DNA from: HGM04593 sp045613945
GTDB taxonomy: Bacteria > Bacteroidota > Bacteroidia > Bacteroidales > Bacteroidaceae
Length of the DNA stretch: 64,000 nucleotides
Direction: 5' to 3'
Assembly (NCBI GenBank): GCA_045613945.1
Contig: JAZLBZ010000017.1
Coordinates: 59,508-123,507 of the forward strand
A program made the position numbers and the translations under genes. The first letter of the stretch is position 1. Every line of letters begins with the position of its first letter. Below are positions 16,393 through 25,822 of the stretch, in pieces. The notes beneath the pieces were generated by a model that saw only the letters and a list, made by a program, of their open reading frames with translations, made no database searches and was not told the origin of the DNA.

Positions 16393-17918
16393 TAGTGCTG
16401 CTTTGCTGCGTCTCGTCACTCTTTGCGCAGCAACGTGCCAAGGTTGCCCCTAAACTGTATGTCAGCATAGTTGTTGACCAGTTGAGGACCGATTTCCTGT
16501 ATGAGTTCGAGAATCTTTACTGTGAGGGCGGTTTCAAGCGCCTTATGTCGGGCGGCAAGGTCTACGAGAATGTATATTATGCCTTTGACAACATTGACAG
16601 GGCTACTGCCATAGCCACCCTTTCAACAGGAACAAATCCCTATGTGAGCGGCATTGTTGCAGAGCGCTGGCTCGACCGCAAGTCATTGCGCGTGGTAAAC
16701 TGTGTGGAGGACAAGACCTGCAAAGGTGTCTATTCCAACGAGGCGTTGTCGCCCTCATCGCTCAAGTCAATTACCATAACCGATGAGATAAAACGCTCCA
16801 CACGTGGCAATGCCATTGTATGCTCCATTGCCCCCGATGGCGATGCTGCAGTGCTGGCAGGCGGTCATGCCGCCGATGTTGTGCTATGGAAGAACAATAT
16901 GGCGGGATACTGGAGCAGTTCGTCCTACTATGGCCTCTATCCGGCATGGGCGGCCGATATGAACAAGGCTGTCCAGGGCAAGCCGCGCAAGTGGCAGCCG
17001 CTGTTCCGCACAAGTGAGTACAATAACTTTGGCGAGAAGGCCCCATCTGCATTCTCATACTCTTTCGATGGCAAGAAGAACATAATAACATACAAGACCT
17101 CGGCCTGCATAAACGATGAGGTAAACGAGATGGCGATTGCTTTCCTTGAGAATAGCGAGGTTGGCAAGGATGATATTGTAGACTGCCTTGCCCTGACATA
17201 TTATGCCGGCAACTATGACGGTGCGCCAATGTCGCACCGCCCGATAGAGGTGCAGGATATATATGCCCGCCTTGACCGCAATCTGGCCCAGTTGTTCGGC
17301 GAACTTGACAAGCGCTATGGGCTTGAGAATGTGGTTGTGTCGCTATCTTCTACGGGTTATGTCATGGAGAATGGTGATGAGAACAGCACTTATCGCTTTC
17401 CGTCGGGGACTCTCTACTCTGAGCGTATACAGGCTCTGCTCAATGTCTATCTGAGCGCGAAGTTCGGCAAGGCCGATTATGTTGAGGGAGTGTACGGCAC
17501 CCAACTCTTCCTTGACAATAAACTGATTGAGAGAATGGAACTGGACAAGATGACTGTGGTGTCGCAGGCCGTTGAATTCCTTAAATCGCTCGACGGTGTT
17601 GAGGATGTCTTCACTATCTACCGTCTTGGCGGTATGCTAAGTCCCGAACTGCAGTTTGCCAAAAACGGGTACAATCCGGTTGGTTCCGGCGACCTGTGGC
17701 TGCGCCTTATGCCGGGCTGGAGGCTTGTTGAGGACGAACTGCTCGTCTCACGTCAGGTCTATCGCTCCCCTGTAATGTTCCCTGTAATGATTTATGGTGC
17801 AGGAGTAGAGCATGCAGTGGAGGACAAACTGACACCGGCAAATATACTGGCTACAGAAATGGCACGCATTCTACGTGTGCGTCGTCCCAATGATAATTGT
17901 CTGAGGGTCTACGAATAG
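16371..17918 (+). CDS. Alkaline-phosphatase-fold protein with degraded metal site
   Basis: 515 residues, signal peptide to LFAQ. The N-terminal half matches PafA-like phosphatases: metal-ligand Asp36 in IVVDQLRTDF and a possible nucleophile Thr79 in DRATAIATLSTGTNPYVSGI. The later motifs that bind zinc are missing: the D-x-x-G-H site reads TYYAGNYDG, the DHG site reads SLSSTGYV, and the final His-Gly before the VPIIFYG-like strand reads YRSPVMFPVMIYG. It is therefore probably not an active phosphatase and may be a binding or scaffold protein. It overlaps the DUF4105 gene, suggesting that the two act together in the envelope. Confidence 0.72.
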   Translation: MRFKYCVIVLLCCVSSLFAQQRAKVAPKLYVSIVVDQLRTDFLYEFENLYCEGGFKRLMSGGKVYENVYYAFDNIDRATAIATLSTGTNPYVSGIVAERWLDRKSLRVVNCVEDKTCKGVYSNEALSPSSLKSITITDEIKRSTRGNAIVCSIAPDGDAAVLAGGHAADVVLWKNNMAGYWSSSSYYGLYPAWAADMNKAVQGKPRKWQPLFRTSEYNNFGEKAPSAFSYSFDGKKNIITYKTSACINDEVNEMAIAFLENSEVGKDDIVDCLALTYYAGNYDGAPMSHRPIEVQDIYARLDRNLAQLFGELDKRYGLENVVVSLSSTGYVMENGDENSTYRFPSGTLYSERIQALLNVYLSAKFGKADYVEGVYGTQLFLDNKLIERMELDKMTVVSQAVEFLKSLDGVEDVFTIYRLGGMLSPELQFAKNGYNPVGSGDLWLRLMPGWRLVEDELLVSRQVYRSPVMFPVMIYGAGVEHAVEDKLTPANILATEMARILRVRRPNDNCLRVYE

Positions 17919-17931
17919 CCCTTCTGAATTG

Positions 17932-17983
17932 ATATAACATTGAAGGGCTTCAAAGCGCGCTTTGGAGACCGGCAATGTTATAT
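17932..17983. terminator. Nested inverted repeat between convergent genes
   Basis: ATATAACATTG (17932) pairs with CAATGTTATAT (17973), enclosing a 14-base palindrome CAAAGCGCGCTTTG. It separates the phosphatase-like gene (+) from the PII-like gene (-), fitting a bidirectional terminator. Confidence 0.6.
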
Positions 17984-17993
17984 TGTGCAGTTG

Positions 17994-18287
17994 TTAATAG
18001 TAATGCTCGATATTCCAGACAAATGCTCTCAGACCAAGCATCTCTGCGCTTTCGTCAATCTTCTTGAGCGCGGCCAACAGTTTCTCAACAATTGCATCGT
18101 CAACCATTGTGATGATGCCCGAGTTCATTGATGCCCAGGCGTGTGTGCCATAGTGTGGCTCGCCGGTCTTGCTGCCACGTCCCTGCAACTGCTCAATGAA
18201 TGAAAAACCACGACAATTGAGCCTGTCGAGTGTGCTGATGACAGCATCCTTGTGTGCCTGGTCAAATGCTATAAATACACCTTTCAT
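17994..18287 (-). CDS. PII-like small regulatory protein of efflux operon
   Basis: 97 residues with a ferredoxin-like beta-alpha-beta pattern similar to PII/CutA proteins: MKGVFIAFDQAHKDAV, a glycine-rich loop where PII has its T-loop (QGRGSKTGEPHYGTHAW), then MVDDAIVEKLLAALKKID. It lies 58 bases after the RND permease on the same strand. Small PII-like proteins are known beside RND metal or drug pumps; ligand and partner are not known here. Confidence 0.65.
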   Translation of the reverse strand: MKGVFIAFDQAHKDAVISTLDRLNCRGFSFIEQLQGRGSKTGEPHYGTHAWASMNSGIITMVDDAIVEKLLAALKKIDESAEMLGLRAFVWNIEHYY

Positions 18288-18307
18288 AAATATTCCTTGT
18301 TATTTGG

Positions 18308-18333
18308 TTCCGGGGTGGGGGACCACCCCGGAA
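18308..18333 (-). promoter_or_regulatory. Intercistronic hairpin before PII-like gene
   Basis: An 11-bp perfect GC-rich stem (TTCCGGGGTGG/CCACCCCGGAA) with a 4-base loop lies in the 58-base spacer. No U-run follows on the minus strand, so it may tune mRNA stability or partial read-through, not full termination. Confidence 0.55.
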
Positions 18334-18345
18334 ATTGTTCTTATC

Positions 18346-21300
18346 TTATTTTTTTGCGTTGATGAGCATCTCCTCGCTCTTGTGCTCGTTCCAGTACTGC
18401 TCAAGTTCGCGCTGCTCCCTGAGTTTCTTGCGGTTACGCTTGATACCGTTGCTGCCGAAGATGCAGTACATCACAGGGGTGTAGACCAGTGTCATGATGG
18501 TAGATATTGTAAGACCACCGATAACGGCAACACCAAGAGGACGCCACATCTCGGCACCCACACCCTGGCTTGTTGCCAATGGAACCATACCGAGGATGGT
18601 GGTGAGGGTTGTCATGAGAATAGGACGCAGACGGCTTCGTGCAGCACGTACGGTTGCAGGGATGATACCCAGTCCGCGTCCACGCAACAACATTGTGTAG
18701 TCAATGAGCACGATACCGTTCTTTACAACAATACCGATGAGCATAATTGCACCGAGTATTGACATGATGTTCATTGTTGTTCCGGTGATGTAGAGTGCGA
18801 GCAATACACCTGTCAAGGCAAACGGAACAGAGAACATAATGATGAACGGATATGTGAGTGACTCGAACTGTGCGGCCATCACAATGAATACCAGGATGAT
18901 GATGAGGATTGCAAGCACTCCCATGTCTGCATTTGATTCCTGTTGGTCTTCGTATGAACCGGCAACCTGTATTGTGTAGCCGCTTGGGATGTCCATCTTC
19001 TCAATCTCAGCAAGAGCAAAACTTACACCGTCGCTAAGCGCTGCACCGGCTGCCATAACAGCATCAACGGTGACTATACGTGAACGGTCTTTGCGCTCAA
19101 TGGTTGGCGGTGTTTCGCGCTGCACCACTTTGCCCACCTCCTTAATGCGCACGGGAGCACCGGTGCTTGAGTAGAGGACAATGTTCTCAATGTCGGCAAT
19201 GCTTGTACGGTAGTCGATGTCGTAACGCACCTTTACATCGTACTCGTCACCATCCTCGCGGAAGTATGTTGCCAAGGCACCGTTGTATCTGTTGCGCAGG
19301 AATGTGGCCGCAGTGCTCAGGTTAAGTCCGTGCATAGCCAATTTCTCGCGGTCGAACTCAACCTGATATTCGGGCTGATATGCACCACGACTGATGTTTA
19401 TCTGTGATATGAGGTCGAGGTTGTTGCTGAGTCTTCTCTTGAGTTCTGCCGCAAGGCTGTCGGTGATGGCAAAGTCGTGTCCGTAAATCTCGAACGATGC
19501 CTTGCTTTCGCCGCCCATACCGCCGTTACCGCCAAGCGTTACTCGGCTACGCGCAATTTCGGGCATAAGTCTGATGTCGGCACGCATCTCGTCACAAATT
19601 ACAGCCAACTTCCTTTCGCGCTCTGTTACTGGGACGAATCTCAGGTTGAAACTGATGATGTGTGAACCGTTGTCGCTCATTGATGCAAACGCATTCTCAT
19701 CATCGGCCTGACCCACGCGGAAGTTACAAACAACCAAATCATCGGCATATCTCTTTTTCCAAATGTCGGTGAGTTGCAATGCAACCTCCTGCGCCTTCTC
19801 CACTCGTGTACCTATTGGCAACTCAAGTGTCGCACTTGCGCTACCGCTATCCTGTGAAGGGAAGAACTCGCTCTTTATGTGTGGGAATGTGAACAAACTT
19901 GCAATAAAGATACCGAAGCAGACAAAGAGTACTGTCCAACGGTGACGCACGGCCCAGTTGATGCGTTTTGCATACCAGTTGTCGAGTTTATCCAAAGCAC
20001 GGCCTATAGGTGTGTAGAATATCTTGAAGAATTTGCTCTGTTTCTTTTTCAGTTTCAGCATCTGTGAACACATCATTGGGATAAGTGTCAGCGCTGAGAC
20101 TGTTGAAACCACCATGATGACACACATCATCCAACCCAACTGCTTGAACAACACTCCGGCCATACCGGTAATCATTGTCAGCGGGAAGAACACGGCAAGC
20201 ATGGTCAATGTAGAGGCAATAACCGAAATGGCAACCTCGTTTGTACCATGTACGGCTGCACTCTTGGGGCTTGAACCGCGCTCAATGTGGGTGGTTACGT
20301 TCTCAAGTACCACAATGGCGTCGTCCACAACGTTACCGATAGCAATACTAAGACATGAAAGTGAAATAACGTTCAGCGAACCGTCTGAAATGAGCAGGTA
20401 GATGAACGATGCGATGAGTGAGAACGGAATTGTGATACCGATAATCACTGTTGCTCTCCAACGTCCCAGGAAGATGAACACAATGAGCATAACGAATACA
20501 AGAGCGTATGCAATTGTTTCGCCAAGTGCCTTTACTGTCATCTTGATGTTGTCCGATGTATCCTGGATGATACCTATTTCAATGTCCGAAGGCAGGCGTT
20601 TCTGCAACTCGGGCAACTTCTCGCGCACTGCGTCGGCAATGTTCACCGAGTTACCGCCCGATTGCTTCTGGATGATAATCATAGCACCCTGCTGGCCGTC
20701 GGTGAACGCTTTCTGAGCGCGCTCCTCTGTGCCGTCAACAACGCGTGCAATATCCTTCAAGTATACATTGGCACCGTTGTATGTACCCACAACAATGTCA
20801 TTCATCTCCTGTGGCGATTTGAACTCGCCCTCAACACGCAATGGGTATGTGTTGTTACCGATGTCGAAACTACCGCCGGGCATGTTTCTGTTCTCGGCAC
20901 CTATCTTTGAACTCACTGTCTCGATGGTGATGTTGTAAGCCTCCATCTTTTCAGGGTTCATGTAGACGTTGATTTCACGCTTTGGAGCACCGGCGATAGA
21001 CACGGTGCCCACACCGTCGATACGTGCAAGCGGGTTGACGATGTTCTCGTCAAGAATCTTGTATAGCGCAGGCAGGCTCTCGTTTGCTTTTACCGAGAGC
21101 ATCATGATAGGCATCATGTCCGATGAGAACTTGAAAATGATGGGGTTACCCACCTCATCGGGCAAGGCCGAGGTTACCATGTTTAGTTTATCGCGCACAT
21201 CATTAGTGAGATCGTCGATGTCATAACCATATTCGAACTCAAGTGTTATCAATGATATATTCTCGCGTGACTTTGATGTAATGTGCTTGAGGTGCTCAAC

Positions 21301-21519
21301 CGAGTTGAGAGTGTTCTCGAGCGGACGCGACACGTTTGTCTCGATATCGGACGAACTTGCACCGGCATAACTTGTGATAACCATTATGGTGTTTGTCTCG
21401 ATATCCGGCATAAGGTCAATTGGCAACTTCGTGAAAGAGAAGATACCGAATATTACAACCGCAATAAAGCATAGTGCGGTCATAATAGGCCTTTTTACAG
21501 CACTTTCATATACACTCAT
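18346..21519 (-). CDS. RND efflux permease (AcrB/HAE1-like)
   Basis: 1057 residues, standard length for the inner-membrane proton-driven pump of an RND tripartite system. Seen: first helix (RPIMTALCFIAVVIFGIF), porter-domain strands (DIETNVSRPLENTLNSVEHL), the helix-4 Asp pair in the conserved segment AIGNVVDDAIVVLENV, and the duplicated second half (GAIMLIGIVVKNGIVLIDY, then RLRPILMTTLTTILGM). The sequence favours the multidrug (HAE1) type over CusA metal pumps. Second-last gene of the tetR-tolC-MFP-RND operon. Confidence 0.92.
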   Translation of the reverse strand: MSVYESAVKRPIMTALCFIAVVIFGIFSFTKLPIDLMPDIETNTIMVITSYAGASSSDIETNVSRPLENTLNSVEHLKHITSKSRENISLITLEFEYGYDIDDLTNDVRDKLNMVTSALPDEVGNPIIFKFSSDMMPIMMLSVKANESLPALYKILDENIVNPLARIDGVGTVSIAGAPKREINVYMNPEKMEAYNITIETVSSKIGAENRNMPGGSFDIGNNTYPLRVEGEFKSPQEMNDIVVGTYNGANVYLKDIARVVDGTEERAQKAFTDGQQGAMIIIQKQSGGNSVNIADAVREKLPELQKRLPSDIEIGIIQDTSDNIKMTVKALGETIAYALVFVMLIVFIFLGRWRATVIIGITIPFSLIASFIYLLISDGSLNVISLSCLSIAIGNVVDDAIVVLENVTTHIERGSSPKSAAVHGTNEVAISVIASTLTMLAVFFPLTMITGMAGVLFKQLGWMMCVIMVVSTVSALTLIPMMCSQMLKLKKKQSKFFKIFYTPIGRALDKLDNWYAKRINWAVRHRWTVLFVCFGIFIASLFTFPHIKSEFFPSQDSGSASATLELPIGTRVEKAQEVALQLTDIWKKRYADDLVVCNFRVGQADDENAFASMSDNGSHIISFNLRFVPVTERERKLAVICDEMRADIRLMPEIARSRVTLGGNGGMGGESKASFEIYGHDFAITDSLAAELKRRLSNNLDLISQINISRGAYQPEYQVEFDREKLAMHGLNLSTAATFLRNRYNGALATYFREDGDEYDVKVRYDIDYRTSIADIENIVLYSSTGAPVRIKEVGKVVQRETPPTIERKDRSRIVTVDAVMAAGAALSDGVSFALAEIEKMDIPSGYTIQVAGSYEDQQESNADMGVLAILIIILVFIVMAAQFESLTYPFIIMFSVPFALTGVLLALYITGTTMNIMSILGAIMLIGIVVKNGIVLIDYTMLLRGRGLGIIPATVRAARSRLRPILMTTLTTILGMVPLATSQGVGAEMWRPLGVAVIGGLTISTIMTLVYTPVMYCIFGSNGIKRNRKKLREQRELEQYWNEHKSEEMLINAKK

Positions 21520-21543
21520 ATTGTTATGTTTTTATTGTGTTTT

Positions 21544-22554
21544 TTACTTTATTACTTCAACTTCAATACCGTCTGAGAGGTTGTCAATACCGGCAACAAC
21601 CACTGTTGCACCGTTCTCTACGCCTGAAATCAACTCATAACGGTCACCCAATCTGCGGCCAAGAACAACCTTGTTGTGCTTTACTTTGCCGTTCTCGTAT
21701 GTGTAGACATAGAAGTCGCCGCTACCGGTCTGTTTCTTCACTGCCATGTCAGGTACAACTACGTGCTCTTTTGAACCGAAGTTTACAATTGCTTTACCAT
21801 ACATACCCGGGCGAACCTTGTAATTGGTGTTTTCAACCTCAAGTTCAACAGGGAATGTGTGTGTGGTTGCGTTGATTGTCGGGTAAATAATCTTTATCTT
21901 GCCGTTGAACTCCTCGCTGCCGTATGCATCGAATACCAGTTTTACGTCCAAGTCCTTTGTGGTGTTTGCATAGTATGATTCGCTGATGTTAATCTTCATC
22001 TTCACCGGAGAAATCTGCTCTACAACAAGTACTGGCTGGCCGTTGTACATGTCGCCATTGTCATAGTTGCGTGCTGAGATGACACCATCAATAGGGCTGA
22101 CGAGTACAGTATTTTCGAGACGGCTGTCAATTGTCTTGCGTGTCACGTCGAGCTGTGTCTTTGCATTCTCGTAATCGGCCTTTGCAATGCCACCTACCTT
22201 GTACAACTCTTCAATGCGCTCAAAATCTCTTTTCTGGAACTCAAATTGGAGATTAAGTTTGTCAAGGTCCTTAGCATCGAGTTGAACAAGTTTGTCACCC
22301 TTCTTTACGTTATCACCAACCTCAACGAAAATCTTTTCGATTCTCAAAGGAGAGTTTGGGATAATACTGTTCTTTACTTTAGCCTCCACTGTTGTCGAAT
22401 ACTCCTCGAGTTGTGGAACGGCTTCAGTTGTTACTTTTGCTACCTTTACCACAGGTTTAGCCTCGCTCTTCACCTCTGCAACCTGCTCTGTCTTGCCGCA
22501 AGAGCACAAAACCGCCAATGCAGCCATTGCAATGAATTTCAAATTCTTTTTCAT
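21544..22554 (-). CDS. RND periplasmic adaptor lipoprotein
   Basis: 336 residues. Lipoprotein signal with LCSCGK lipobox, then the membrane-fusion-protein order: beta strand (VKNSIIPNSPLRIEKIFVEVGD), lipoyl half (VKKGDKLVQLDAKDL), helical hairpin (~95-130), second lipoyl half (LVSPIDGVISARN), beta-barrel and membrane-proximal domains (YELISGVENGATVVV). It links the permease to TolC. The spacings of 24 and 18 bases show an operon. Confidence 0.9.
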   Translation of the reverse strand: MKKNLKFIAMAALAVLCSCGKTEQVAEVKSEAKPVVKVAKVTTEAVPQLEEYSTTVEAKVKNSIIPNSPLRIEKIFVEVGDNVKKGDKLVQLDAKDLDKLNLQFEFQKRDFERIEELYKVGGIAKADYENAKTQLDVTRKTIDSRLENTVLVSPIDGVISARNYDNGDMYNGQPVLVVEQISPVKMKINISESYYANTTKDLDVKLVFDAYGSEEFNGKIKIIYPTINATTHTFPVELEVENTNYKVRPGMYGKAIVNFGSKEHVVVPDMAVKKQTGSGDFYVYTYENGKVKHNKVVLGRRLGDRYELISGVENGATVVVAGIDNLSDGIEVEVIK

Positions 22555-22572
22555 ATATCTGTGTTTTTTTAT

Positions 22573-23907
22573 TTATTCTATTCCAAGTACTTTGTTTAAA
22601 TCTGATTTCGCTACCAGATAGTCATAGATTGTGTTGTTATATGACAATCTTGTGTTTGTGAGTGACACCTGTGAGTTTGTGAGTTCAAGGATTGTGCCCT
22701 TGCCAATGTCGTAACGTTTCTGGCTAATCTCAAGTCCTTTTTCTGCAAGTTCTACTGCAGCCTTGTTGCTCTGCAACTGCTCGGCGCTTGCAGTCATGTT
22801 GTCAATGTAACTTTGTGCCTGCATGCCCAACATACGCTCTGTGTTTGTCCTTGTCTCAATGAGTTGTGTCTGCTGTATCTTGTTTGTCTTGAGGCTTGAG
22901 AAATTTGAAGCCTTGTAGAGCGGGATGCTCAGTGACAAGGTTACAGATGCTGCATCGCTCCAGTTGAATTTGCTCAAGTTCCAGTTTGTGTTTGATATTG
23001 ACTGGTACTGGTAACTACCTACAAGTGCAAGTGTAGGCTGGAATGATGTCTGGAGCATTTTGCGCTGTTTGAGCAGGAGCTCGCTCTGCAGGTCAATCTG
23101 CTTTAGTGATGAGTTGTTGCTCAAGTCAATCTCAGTGGTGAGTGCGCTGCTCATCTCTCCCTCGTAGTTCTTGAGGTTGTCGGTAATCACAAACTTTACG
23201 TCGGCTGTAATACCCATGAGCACCTTGAGTTGCAACTGTGCAAGTTCAACGCCGTTCTTACCGCTTACAACCGATGGCCATGCATTGTTTTTCTGTACCT
23301 CGGCATTGATTTTGTCATATTCGCTCACTCTTCCCTGCTCGAACATCTTATTTACGATGTCAAAATTAGCCTCGGCAAGTTTAAAGTTCTCAAGTAACAC
23401 CTCGTATGAGTCCTGTGCGAGCATCAACTGGTAGTATGCCTTTGTCACCTGGTTGATGAGGTCAATCTTTGAACCGCGACTCTTTTCGAGCGCAAGTTGC
23501 AGGTCGCTCTCGGAGAGGCTCATGGCCTTGTATACGGCAGGGGCATAAAGAGGAATAGCAACCTGAAGGGCGGCATTCCAAGTGTTTGAATCGTCCTTGC
23601 CCATCTTGAGTTCCCTGACAATACCGTCGCCCATATCAACCTTCATGCCGGCAACCTTTATGTTGTACTGGATTGCACCGTCAAGGGTTACCGATGGCAA
23701 AAGGTTTTGCCATGCTTCGGATTTTGACACCTCCTTCAATTCAATCTCTTTCTCGGCAACCTTCATTGTGGGGTTGTCACTCAAAGCAAGTTCAATAGCC
23801 TTGTCGAGTGTAATCTGCATCGTTGGGATGTTCTCCTGTGCGTTTGCTGTGAACGCGAACGCGGCCAGCAACGCTGCAATTGTCATTAATCGCATCTTCA
23901 TCTTCAT
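22573..23907 (-). CDS. TolC-family outer-membrane efflux protein
   Basis: 444 residues with a signal peptide ending NAQ, then ITLDKAIELALSDNPTMKVAEKEIELKE, the TolC (OEP) repeat start, repeated in the second half (long coiled-coil helices ~190-230 and 380-430; GTILELTNSQVSLTN). It forms the outer-membrane exit duct of the pump. The start follows the tetR stop by two bases. Confidence 0.9.
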   Translation of the reverse strand: MKMKMRLMTIAALLAAFAFTANAQENIPTMQITLDKAIELALSDNPTMKVAEKEIELKEVSKSEAWQNLLPSVTLDGAIQYNIKVAGMKVDMGDGIVRELKMGKDDSNTWNAALQVAIPLYAPAVYKAMSLSESDLQLALEKSRGSKIDLINQVTKAYYQLMLAQDSYEVLLENFKLAEANFDIVNKMFEQGRVSEYDKINAEVQKNNAWPSVVSGKNGVELAQLQLKVLMGITADVKFVITDNLKNYEGEMSSALTTEIDLSNNSSLKQIDLQSELLLKQRKMLQTSFQPTLALVGSYQYQSISNTNWNLSKFNWSDAASVTLSLSIPLYKASNFSSLKTNKIQQTQLIETRTNTERMLGMQAQSYIDNMTASAEQLQSNKAAVELAEKGLEISQKRYDIGKGTILELTNSQVSLTNTRLSYNNTIYDYLVAKSDLNKVLGIE

Positions 23908-23909
23908 AA

Positions 23910-24557
23910 CTATTCTATTATTGTTTCGTTTCTCTTTAGGTATTCTTCAATAATCATCTGCCCTTTGGGGGTTGAGATTCCTCTAAGGTAAAAAAGGATA
24001 AGCTTGCGTCCCAGTTCGTCGGGAGTGTACTTGCTCAGTTCGGTGTGTCCGGTCTGCATCTTTACCTCGAGGATAGTGGTGAGGTCTCGCTTTATGATAA
24101 ATGTCAGGATATCAAAGTCGGCATCCTCGCGGAAGAGTCCCTGCTGTCGTCCCATCTCCATCCAAGCACTGAATTTTTTTGTATTCTGCGCTTCCTTGTT
24201 CTGTCTTTCCTTGCAGATTCTCGGATATTTGTTGAGTTCGGCGAAGAACTTGTTGTTTACCTTCTTCAGCAATTCAAAATGGAGTTTGTATAGCTTTAGG
24301 ATAATCTCAAGAATATGCGACGAACTGCGTATTACCTCCCTGCCATTCTCGCACATCTTGTCGTTCTGATATTTCAGTACTTCAAGCAGCAGTTCCTCCT
24401 TGTCGTTGAAAAGTTCGTATATGGTACGTTTTGATATTGAGAGCCTTGCTGCAATGTCGTCCATCTTTACATCCTTGATACCAAGTTCAATGAACATTGT
24501 ATGCGCTGTCTCAACAATTAACTTGTGTATCTCCTTCTTCGTGCTGTTTTCCTTCAC
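23910..24557 (-). CDS. TetR/AcrR-family repressor of efflux operon
   Basis: 215 residues. N-terminal helix-turn-helix (KLIVETAHTMFIELGIKDV, DDIAARLSISKRTIYELF) typical of TetR. C-terminal ligand-binding helical domain with no recognisable ligand motif. The start codon is GTG at 24557, 28 bases past a perfect promoter. As the first gene of the efflux operon it probably represses its own transcription and is released by a pump substrate. Confidence 0.88.
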   Translation of the reverse strand: MKENSTKKEIHKLIVETAHTMFIELGIKDVKMDDIAARLSISKRTIYELFNDKEELLLEVLKYQNDKMCENGREVIRSSSHILEIILKLYKLHFELLKKVNNKFFAELNKYPRICKERQNKEAQNTKKFSAWMEMGRQQGLFREDADFDILTFIIKRDLTTILEVKMQTGHTELSKYTPDELGRKLILFYLRGISTPKGQMIIEEYLKRNETIIE

Positions 24558-24584
24558 TTTCTATCCCTAAATTATTTTACGTTG

Positions 24585-24616
24585 CAAAGATACTGCGAAA
24601 ACTTGATTGCTGCAAA
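24585..24616 (-). promoter_or_regulatory. Promoter of tetR-efflux operon
   Basis: Minus strand TTTG (24616-24613), 20 bases, TATCTTTG (24592-24585). This is a full match to the Bacteroidetes sigma-A consensus. Confidence 0.75.
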
Positions 24617-24703
24617 AAGTTTTCGTGGTAAATTACGGAAATTTTTCAATATTTAACTATTTGGCAGTTTTATTGCTTTTTAGAGTTATGATAATGGAAA
24701 TTA

Positions 24704-24729
24704 GCCCGCCAAAATGACATTTGGCGGGC
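24704..24729 (-). terminator. Terminator after winged-helix gene
   Basis: Perfect 10-bp stem GCCCGCCAAA/TTTGGCGGGC with a 6-base loop, 22 bases past the stop of the 96-residue regulator. Confidence 0.75.
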
Positions 24730-24750
24730 AATTGCAACGGTATTGTAGAT

Positions 24751-25041
24751 TTATGTTCCTTTTTGAAAATAGGTTTTTAAAGCCTCAATATAATCTTCAA
24801 AAGCCTTTAGTCCGGTAGTGGTTATGCGGCAGACTGTGTGCGGTTTCTTTCCCCTGAAGTACTTTTCAACTTCAATGTACCCGGCAATTGAGAGTTTGTC
24901 AATCTGCACGCTCAGGTTGCCGGCAGTGGCTCCGGTTGTCTCGCGAAGATAGACAAAGTCAGCCTCTTCGCAGTTTACAAGAACTGACATCACTGCCAGG
25001 CGAAGTTCGGAATGGAGTAGTGGGTCGAGTTTCTTGAACAT
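24751..25041 (-). CDS. Winged-helix transcriptional regulator
   Basis: 96 residues, a single winged-helix DNA-binding domain of the PF13601/ArsR-like type: PLLHSELRLAVMSVLV, recognition region TTGATAGNLSVQIDKL, and wing GKKPHTVCRITTTG. No ligand-binding domain. It lies four bases after the membrane-protein gene and probably controls that operon; such regulator/membrane-protein pairs are common in Bacteroidales. Confidence 0.82.
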   Translation of the reverse strand: MFKKLDPLLHSELRLAVMSVLVNCEEADFVYLRETTGATAGNLSVQIDKLSIAGYIEVEKYFRGKKPHTVCRITTTGLKAFEDYIEALKTYFQKGT

Positions 25042-25045
25042 CCTG

Positions 25046-25624
25046 TTATTTTGCTTTTTTATTCATTATATATCCCGGAATAATCAGGTTCAGGATTGCT
25101 GCTGCAGCAAACAACAACGCGGCATCCCATCTCTCTACAAAGAAAAGTGCTATTGTGCAGCCAATTCCGGTTATCAATCCACCGGCAGTAATGTAGTTGT
25201 TCTTCAGTGCTATGCCTGTCATTGTCGCAGCAAATCCAAGCAGCACCGCTGTCAGGTATCCGCTGAATTCAGGCCTGATGAATGCAAATGCTGTTGCAAG
25301 CAGTGTTGCAAATATACCATATACAATCCAAATATTACCAACCAAATTGCTTATAAATGTTGCAGATAGTTCTTTTTTCTCACCTTTTGACGTGATGAGC
25401 GACAATGGCCATCCAACAACAGGGATTCCGAACCACAGGAAATTCCAGTTTGCATTGTTTGTCTCTTTAAGTATAAACCATATCAGTAATGAAAAGGTAA
25501 ATACAATGCAGCCCCATGTAACCAAAGGGGTGCCTGCGTTCTTTTCAAAATCTCTCCTGCTTTTTGCGATTGCTTCGCTAATAATCTGAAGGCTCTTCTC
25601 GGGTGTCATGTTCTTTGTTTCCAT
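25046..25624 (-). CDS. Membrane protein paired with winged-helix regulator
   Basis: 192 residues; a soluble N-terminal ~30 residues (KSLQIISEAIAKSRRDFEKN) followed by six or so membrane helices (~35-185). Not assigned to a known transporter family. It is co-transcribed with the regulator after it. An alternative start is Met6. The promoter box lies ~300 bases upstream, so the leader is long or there is a second promoter. Confidence 0.72.
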   Translation of the reverse strand: METKNMTPEKSLQIISEAIAKSRRDFEKNAGTPLVTWGCIVFTFSLLIWFILKETNNANWNFLWFGIPVVGWPLSLITSKGEKKELSATFISNLVGNIWIVYGIFATLLATAFAFIRPEFSGYLTAVLLGFAATMTGIALKNNYITAGGLITGIGCTIALFFVERWDAALLFAAAAILNLIIPGYIMNKKAK

Positions 25625-25822
25625 AATAAAAGGTATTTAATTATTGTTCCATAAGCATTTTGAAACGTATTGTGCTTGCCGCCACTGCTCCTCGGACCAT
25701 TCTTCAATGGAGAAGCGCATCACAGAAAGACGACCTGTATGCAAATGTCAATGCAGTACAACTGTCCCTCAAAAGAGGGACGAGCAACAATGTTGCGCGG
25801 GGGGGCAACATGCCGTTTTTTT

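Noticed and set aside
25637..25720. 27-codon minus-strand frame (MRFSIEEWSEEQWRQ...) before the membrane-protein gene
   Set aside because: It lies in a plausible long leader and could be a leader peptide, but there is no start signal or second line of evidence.
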